Source of the DNA: Clostridiales bacterium
GTDB taxonomy: Bacteria > Bacillota > Clostridia > Lachnospirales > WQUN01
Direction of reading: 5' to 3'
NCBI GenBank assembly: GCA_031271275.1
Contig: JAISWA010000106.1
Coordinates: 1-9,086 of the forward strand
Length of the DNA stretch: 9,086 nucleotides
Shown here piece by piece: positions 5,944 to 9,086 of this stretch. Position numbers and translations under genes: made by a program. Position 1 is the first letter of the stretch. Each line of letters starts with the position of its first letter. The notes below the pieces were generated by a model that was not told where the DNA came from, ran no database searches, and was given only the letters and a program-made list of their open reading frames with translations.

Positions 5944-7152
5944 TTACGCCACCAACAAAAACGGATTGTCGAACATAAATTTTAAGGTCCAGTAATCGTT
6001 TTTATTCTTCTCAATTTCGATTTCCTTTTGTTTTATCCCCAACCGGGCAAGGTCCGCGTCGTATTGGGTTACCTGCCCGGCGTTTAAGCGAATCAACGCG
6101 GTTTCGTAAGTATCGTTGGCTTTTTCCAGTTCCACCGTCAGCGTTTCCTCTTTTTTAAGCAGGGCTTCCAAATCGCTGAAATTAGCGCGGATGGCGGCTT
6201 CAAGCGCTATCCGCCTGTCTTCGTATTCCCGCGCCAGTTTATCGTACTCCACTTTAAGCGTGTCTATTTTATCTTTGTCCAACTTGATACCCCGGCGTTT
6301 ATTTTCGCTGTCGCGGTAATCCAATTCGGCTTTTTTAATAGCCGTCTCTATCTCTTTTTGTTTAAGGCTCGGCGTTTCGAGCAAACGCTCCGTTAAAAAC
6401 ACCTCGATGTTTGCGGGCGGGTTGCTTAAAGTGCGGATGTACGTTACGCGTATTTTTTCATAAGGCGAGAGCTGAAGCACTTCGTTAATCGCCTGACTGT
6501 AATTTTCAAGCTGAATATTTAAGGCTTCCAAATTTTTCTGGTTTTGCGCCAACGTTTGCTCGGCTTCCCGCACCTCGGCGGAACTGGCGAGCCCGTACTC
6601 ATTTTTTAGCGTGACCCGGCGCACGTTTTCCTCGTCAAGAACAAGGGTCGCTTCCATCAACTCAATGTCGAGCAGCGCGTTTGCCTCGTCCTTCAGCGCG
6701 TTCCTAAGGGAAATTTCCCTTGTCACCGGTATCATTTGCTGCCCCAGTTTAAGGGATTCCATGTTCCTGTCCATATCGTCGAGGGCGTTTTCGATGGCGT
6801 CCACATCCTGTTGGTTTATGGTTCCGTCGTCGGCAAGCACGCTAAACGCCAACTCGTGCATTTCATTTTTCATTTTATTAAGGTCTTCCTCGGTAAACTG
6901 CTTGTTGTAGATTTTATACTGCTTTAAATCCCGTAAATCCTCCTCCAACTCGTCTTGCTTTTCCATAATCGCGTCAATCTGTTCCTGCAGCGCCAGATGC
7001 TCGGACGAATCCTTCCGGGCAAGCGCCAACGCTTCGTCAAAGGTAATGAGCCGCAGCTTCGGTTCAGACGCTTCCGCCGCCGCTGGGAATATCCCGGCAA
7101 ATAAAAAGGAGCAGACGATTAGCACCGCTGCCCTGAAGAATTTCTTTCTCAT
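5944..7152 (-). CDS. Secreted TolC-like coiled-coil protein
   Basis: This 402-residue protein has a clear signal peptide: MRKKFF, a hydrophobic core (8-22), then FPAAAEASE with probable cleavage near 26-28. The mature part starts with LITFDEALALA (35-45), the typical opening of the TolC/outer-membrane efflux family. Long charged heptad-rich helices follow. The family's two-fold internal repeat is visible: NEYGLASSAEVREAEQTLAQ (184-203) and LNAGQVTQYDADLARLGIKQ (356-375), each followed by a long helix. No obvious amphipathic beta-barrel strands are seen, so it may be a periplasm- or wall-side coiled-coil relative rather than a full channel. The start at 7152 places the signal peptide first and has a G-rich site nine bases upstream. 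An in-frame TTG at 7185 would add eleven polar residues and is less likely. It is transcribed leftward towards the terminator at 5748-5776. Confidence 0.75.
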   Translation of the reverse strand: MRKKFFRAAVLIVCSFLFAGIFPAAAEASEPKLRLITFDEALALARKDSSEHLALQEQIDAIMEKQDELEEDLRDLKQYKIYNKQFTEEDLNKMKNEMHELAFSVLADDGTINQQDVDAIENALDDMDRNMESLKLGQQMIPVTREISLRNALKDEANALLDIELMEATLVLDEENVRRVTLKNEYGLASSAEVREAEQTLAQNQKNLEALNIQLENYSQAINEVLQLSPYEKIRVTYIRTLSNPPANIEVFLTERLLETPSLKQKEIETAIKKAELDYRDSENKRRGIKLDKDKIDTLKVEYDKLAREYEDRRIALEAAIRANFSDLEALLKKEETLTVELEKANDTYETALIRLNAGQVTQYDADLARLGIKQKEIEIEKNKNDYWTLKFMFDNPFLLVA

Positions 7153-7180
7153 AACGGTCAACCCCCCACAGGTAATTTGC

Positions 7181-7215
7181 GGCAACCGTTCCTTTTTGCG
7201 TTTTTAGCGGTTGCC
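7181..7215 (-). other. Hairpin in the leader of the TolC-like gene
   Basis: GGCAACCG (7181-7188) and CGGTTGCC (7208-7215) are perfect 8-base complements around a 19-base A/T-rich loop. The structure lies 29-63 bases upstream of the ATG at 7152. No T-run follows on either strand, so it is not a classical terminator. An effect on translation or mRNA stability is possible but unproven. Confidence 0.5.
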
Positions 7216-7237
7216 CTGCGTCCATTTTCCCACGCAA

Positions 7238-7256
7238 TTATGAACTATTTATGAAC
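7238..7256. promoter_or_regulatory. Direct repeat TTATGAAC x2 with 11-base period (candidate regulator site)
   Basis: TTATGAAC occurs at 7238-7245 and 7249-7256, separated by TAT, so the period is one helical turn. This is the layout of OmpR/PhoB-type response-regulator sites. It lies in the 124-base gap upstream of the TolC-like gene. On the minus strand it overlaps a possible -10 (CATAAT, 7242-7237), with no good -35 at standard spacing. Confidence 0.4.
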
Positions 7257-7276
7257 TTTACTTTACAATAGTCTTT

Positions 7277-8272
7277 CTAAACTTTGTATTTTTTCATTTC
7301 CCGAATATCGTCCCCGAAGAACTTCAACATCTTATAATATCCGAGAAAGCGGGAAGTGGTACGTTCCGAATACTGCGACAGTCCCTTTTGGGAAAGGTTG
7401 GTGGAAATCACCGTGGGTTTTTTGGAAAGCAGCCGCTGATTTATGATATCGAAAAGCGCCGAAACCGTTACCACCGTGGAAAATTCCGCCCCTAAGTCGT
7501 CGAGTATCAGCAGTTCTGCTTCGGTGGCAGCGTCTATCATTTCGTCCGGTTCTTCCGTCCTGTCCCGGTTGAAGCGGTAATCCTCCACTACCCTAAACAG
7601 CCTCGGCGCGGTGACGTAGAGCACCGTTTTCCCCCGGTCAAGCAAATCTTTCGCGATGCAGTTGCATAAAAAAGTCTTTCCCAACCCGGTGTCTCCGTAC
7701 AGCAGCAAGTTTTGAAACTCGCCGTCAAACCGCTGCACGAACTGCATCGCCGTCCGCAAGACGGCCTGCATGTTCACATGAGGGGAAAGCCCTTCGTCTT
7801 CGATGATTTCCGTACTGTAATACCGCAAGTCGAAGGTGTCGAAATTTTCCTCCGCGAGCACGTTCTTTATATGGGAAATCCCGTAATACGCCTCAATCAG
7901 CCGCTGCTTCAGGCACGCGCAGCGCTCCGGAACGCCGGAGGGCGTTTCGATATAGCCGGTATCGGAGCAGTTCTTACATTTATAAATGTCGGTAAAAAAA
8001 TCCGCGGGGATTTTGTTTTTCTTAAACAACGCGACCCGCTCGTCTTTAAGCGCCGCCGAAGCGAGACGTAGTTTCCCCGCCGAATCCGGCGAGCCCCCCA
8101 GAACCGCCCGCGTAAGCGAGATGCCGACAGCGGCAAGCTCGTTCTCAATCTCCCGCGCTCTCGGCAATTTTTCAAACACCTGTTTCCGCCGCGCGTCCAA
8201 CAGCGCCGCCGCGCGGGAACGGTCCGCGTCGTACTGCCTCATCACTTCTTTGTACGCCGTTTTATAGAGCAT
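7277..8272 (-). CDS. DnaI/DnaC-like replicative helicase loader (AAA+ ATPase)
   Basis: This 331-residue ATPase belongs to the DnaC/DnaI/IstB-like AAA+ group and probably loads the replicative helicase onto DNA. Its N-terminal helical part (1-90) is followed by a zinc-binding-like cysteine set, C99, C102, C118 and C120. The AAA+ core has Walker A GDTGLGKT (193-200), Walker B LLILDDLG (254-261), a sensor I segment VISTN (288-292) and a candidate arginine finger in SERTTSRF (302-309). The length is close to that of Bacillus DnaI (about 310). It starts one base after the stop of the DnaD-like gene, with GAAGGG upstream, so the two are co-translated. That pairing favours a host replication role over an IS21 IstB helper, and no transposase gene is nearby. 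Zinc binding is inferred from the cysteines. Confidence 0.88.
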   Translation of the reverse strand: MLYKTAYKEVMRQYDADRSRAAALLDARRKQVFEKLPRAREIENELAAVGISLTRAVLGGSPDSAGKLRLASAALKDERVALFKKNKIPADFFTDIYKCKNCSDTGYIETPSGVPERCACLKQRLIEAYYGISHIKNVLAEENFDTFDLRYYSTEIIEDEGLSPHVNMQAVLRTAMQFVQRFDGEFQNLLLYGDTGLGKTFLCNCIAKDLLDRGKTVLYVTAPRLFRVVEDYRFNRDRTEEPDEMIDAATEAELLILDDLGAEFSTVVTVSALFDIINQRLLSKKPTVISTNLSQKGLSQYSERTTSRFLGYYKMLKFFGDDIREMKKYKV

Positions 8273-8273
8273 G

Positions 8274-9086
8274 TTATCCCTTCAACTGACGGAGTATGTA
8301 CTCCCGTTCCTTTTTTTCCAACTGGGCGTAATCCCGCTCCCGCTGTTTAAAGTTGACGAATTTATTATTCTTAACGGTCTTAGCTTCGGGCTTCGCGGCG
8401 GCCTCCGCCTTCCTGCGGAAGTCTATCGTATCCGCCTCTGCGGCTTCGACAGTCTTAATCCCTTTCTTGTGCCAGTCCTCGATTATTTTATCCACATAGG
8501 TGAATTTGGGTTTACCGAGCTGCTCCGCCGCCCGGTCGCAGGCTTTCATCACAAGCGCGGCGGGCATCTGGTACTCGTTAAGCCACCTGTCCATGTATTT
8601 CCGTTGGGACTGGGTGGGGTAACCGGTGTTCTGCCCCATCGACCGCAAAATTTCCCGGTAGCCGCGGTCAAAGGTCCTTACATATTCCAACGCCTTTTCC
8701 ATGTCGTCGATTTGCCTGTCCGCCCAGTCCAACGCCACTTTCTCTATGTAACGCATGTCGCGTTTGTCATTTTCGGCGCAGTAATTCAACAAATAACCGA
8801 TTACGTCAATGGGTAGCCGCAGCCAGTCGTAAAACCCGAACAGCACATTCATATCATGGTAGGTAAGCATTTTGCCAAGCGCCTGTTCCGCCAACGTAAA
8901 CAGCCGCTCAATGTCTTTGCTTTCCCGCTTGTAAACCGTCAGTTCCTCCACGGTATACTGGGGACGACCGGAGGGTACGAAGGATTTAATGATTCCGGTT
9001 TGCTTCGGCTTATCCGGCTTGGAAAGTGCCGCCGGCGCGTCCGTTCCGCCGGAAGCGGGTCTTTCTTCTTGGGGAATGCGGACGGG
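8274..9086 (-). CDS. DnaD-domain replication initiation/primosome protein, 5'-truncated
   Basis: The frame stays open to the right window edge, so the true start lies beyond 9086. A GTG at 8951 is internal, because the preceding residues GRPQYTVEEL read straight into the conserved domain start. The upstream part is a Pro/Lys-rich linker (about 9086-8975). Two DnaD-type (DDBH2) modules follow. Each ends in the hallmark Y-x3-(I/V)-x3-W-x4-I: YIEKVALDWADRQI in the first and YVDKIIEDWHKKGI in the second. A basic, low-complexity tail ends in a Lys/Arg/Glu-rich helix. DnaD-type proteins bind DNA and help build the primosome. The adjacent helicase-loader gene, one base downstream, supports that role. 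Phage proteins also carry this domain, but no phage genes surround it here. Confidence 0.85.
   Translation of the reverse strand, partial: PVRIPQEERPASGGTDAPAALSKPDKPKQTGIIKSFVPSGRPQYTVEELTVYKRESKDIERLFTLAEQALGKMLTYHDMNVLFGFYDWLRLPIDVIGYLLNYCAENDKRDMRYIEKVALDWADRQIDDMEKALEYVRTFDRGYREILRSMGQNTGYPTQSQRKYMDRWLNEYQMPAALVMKACDRAAEQLGKPKFTYVDKIIEDWHKKGIKTVEAAEADTIDFRRKAEAAAKPEAKTVKNNKFVNFKQRERDYAQLEKKEREYILRQLKG

Noticed and set aside
7153..7185. TTG start at 7185 for the TolC-like gene.
   Set aside because: It would place eleven residues ahead of a well-formed signal peptide, and the ATG at 7152 has its own G-rich upstream site.
7277..8272. IstB transposition helper of an IS21 element.
   Set aside because: No IstA transposase or terminal repeats are visible. 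The gene is co-translated with a DnaD-domain gene and carries the cysteine set seen in DnaI/DnaC-type loaders.
8271..8816. A 181-codon open frame on the plus strand.
   Set aside because: It is antisense to the DnaD-domain gene, shows no recognisable motif, and has a composition expected of a shadow frame.
8949..8951. GTG at 8951 as the start of the DnaD-like gene.
   Set aside because: The frame continues open to the window edge, and the residues immediately upstream (RPQYTVEEL) fit the conserved entry to the DnaD module.

Overview
The window looks like a chromosomal segment of a member of the Bacillota, most likely class Clostridia, with moderately high GC. This rests on AGGAGG-type ribosome binding sites, a DnaD-type and DnaI/DnaC-type replication gene pair, a PadR/HAAS(DUF1700)/DUF4097 operon, and a hexose ABC transporter of the MglBAC type. 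No genus can be named from the sequence alone.

Layout. Bases 1-3497 (+) hold a galactose/glucose-type ABC transporter: the 3' part of the sugar-binding protein gene (mglB), then mglA (double ATPase) and mglC (permease), closed by a strong terminator at 3537-3574. A 225-base gap between mglB and mglA contains a nested foldback ending in a terminator-like hairpin, which probably lets the binding protein be made in excess over the membrane parts. Bases 3685-5735 (+) are a tightly overlapping three-gene operon: a PadR repressor, a HAAS/DUF1700 membrane protein and an exported DUF4097 beta-repeat protein. A palindromic candidate operator lies in front of it. Bases 5736-5943 separate convergent transcription units and hold a compound palindromic repeat. 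Bases 5944-9086 (-) carry, in transcription order, a DnaD-domain protein (cut by the window edge), a DnaI/DnaC-like helicase loader one base downstream of it, and, after a 124-base gap, a secreted TolC-like coiled-coil protein.

How the parts work together. MglB captures a hexose, MglC passes it through the membrane and MglA supplies the ATP. In the PadR operon the repressor probably controls its own membrane partners, a pattern common in Gram-positive envelope-response loci. The DnaD-like and DnaC-like proteins would act together in loading the replicative helicase. The link of the TolC-like gene to its neighbours is unclear.

No complete novel defence or mobile system is visible. The least explained signals are non-coding: two foldbacks of the same 164-base span with related GGCTGTCTCA ends but different interiors, one of them containing the GTCATTCTGAGCGAAGCGAA-type repeat that I recall from many unrelated bacterial genomes; the PadR-type palindrome; and an 11-base-spaced direct repeat upstream of the TolC-like gene.
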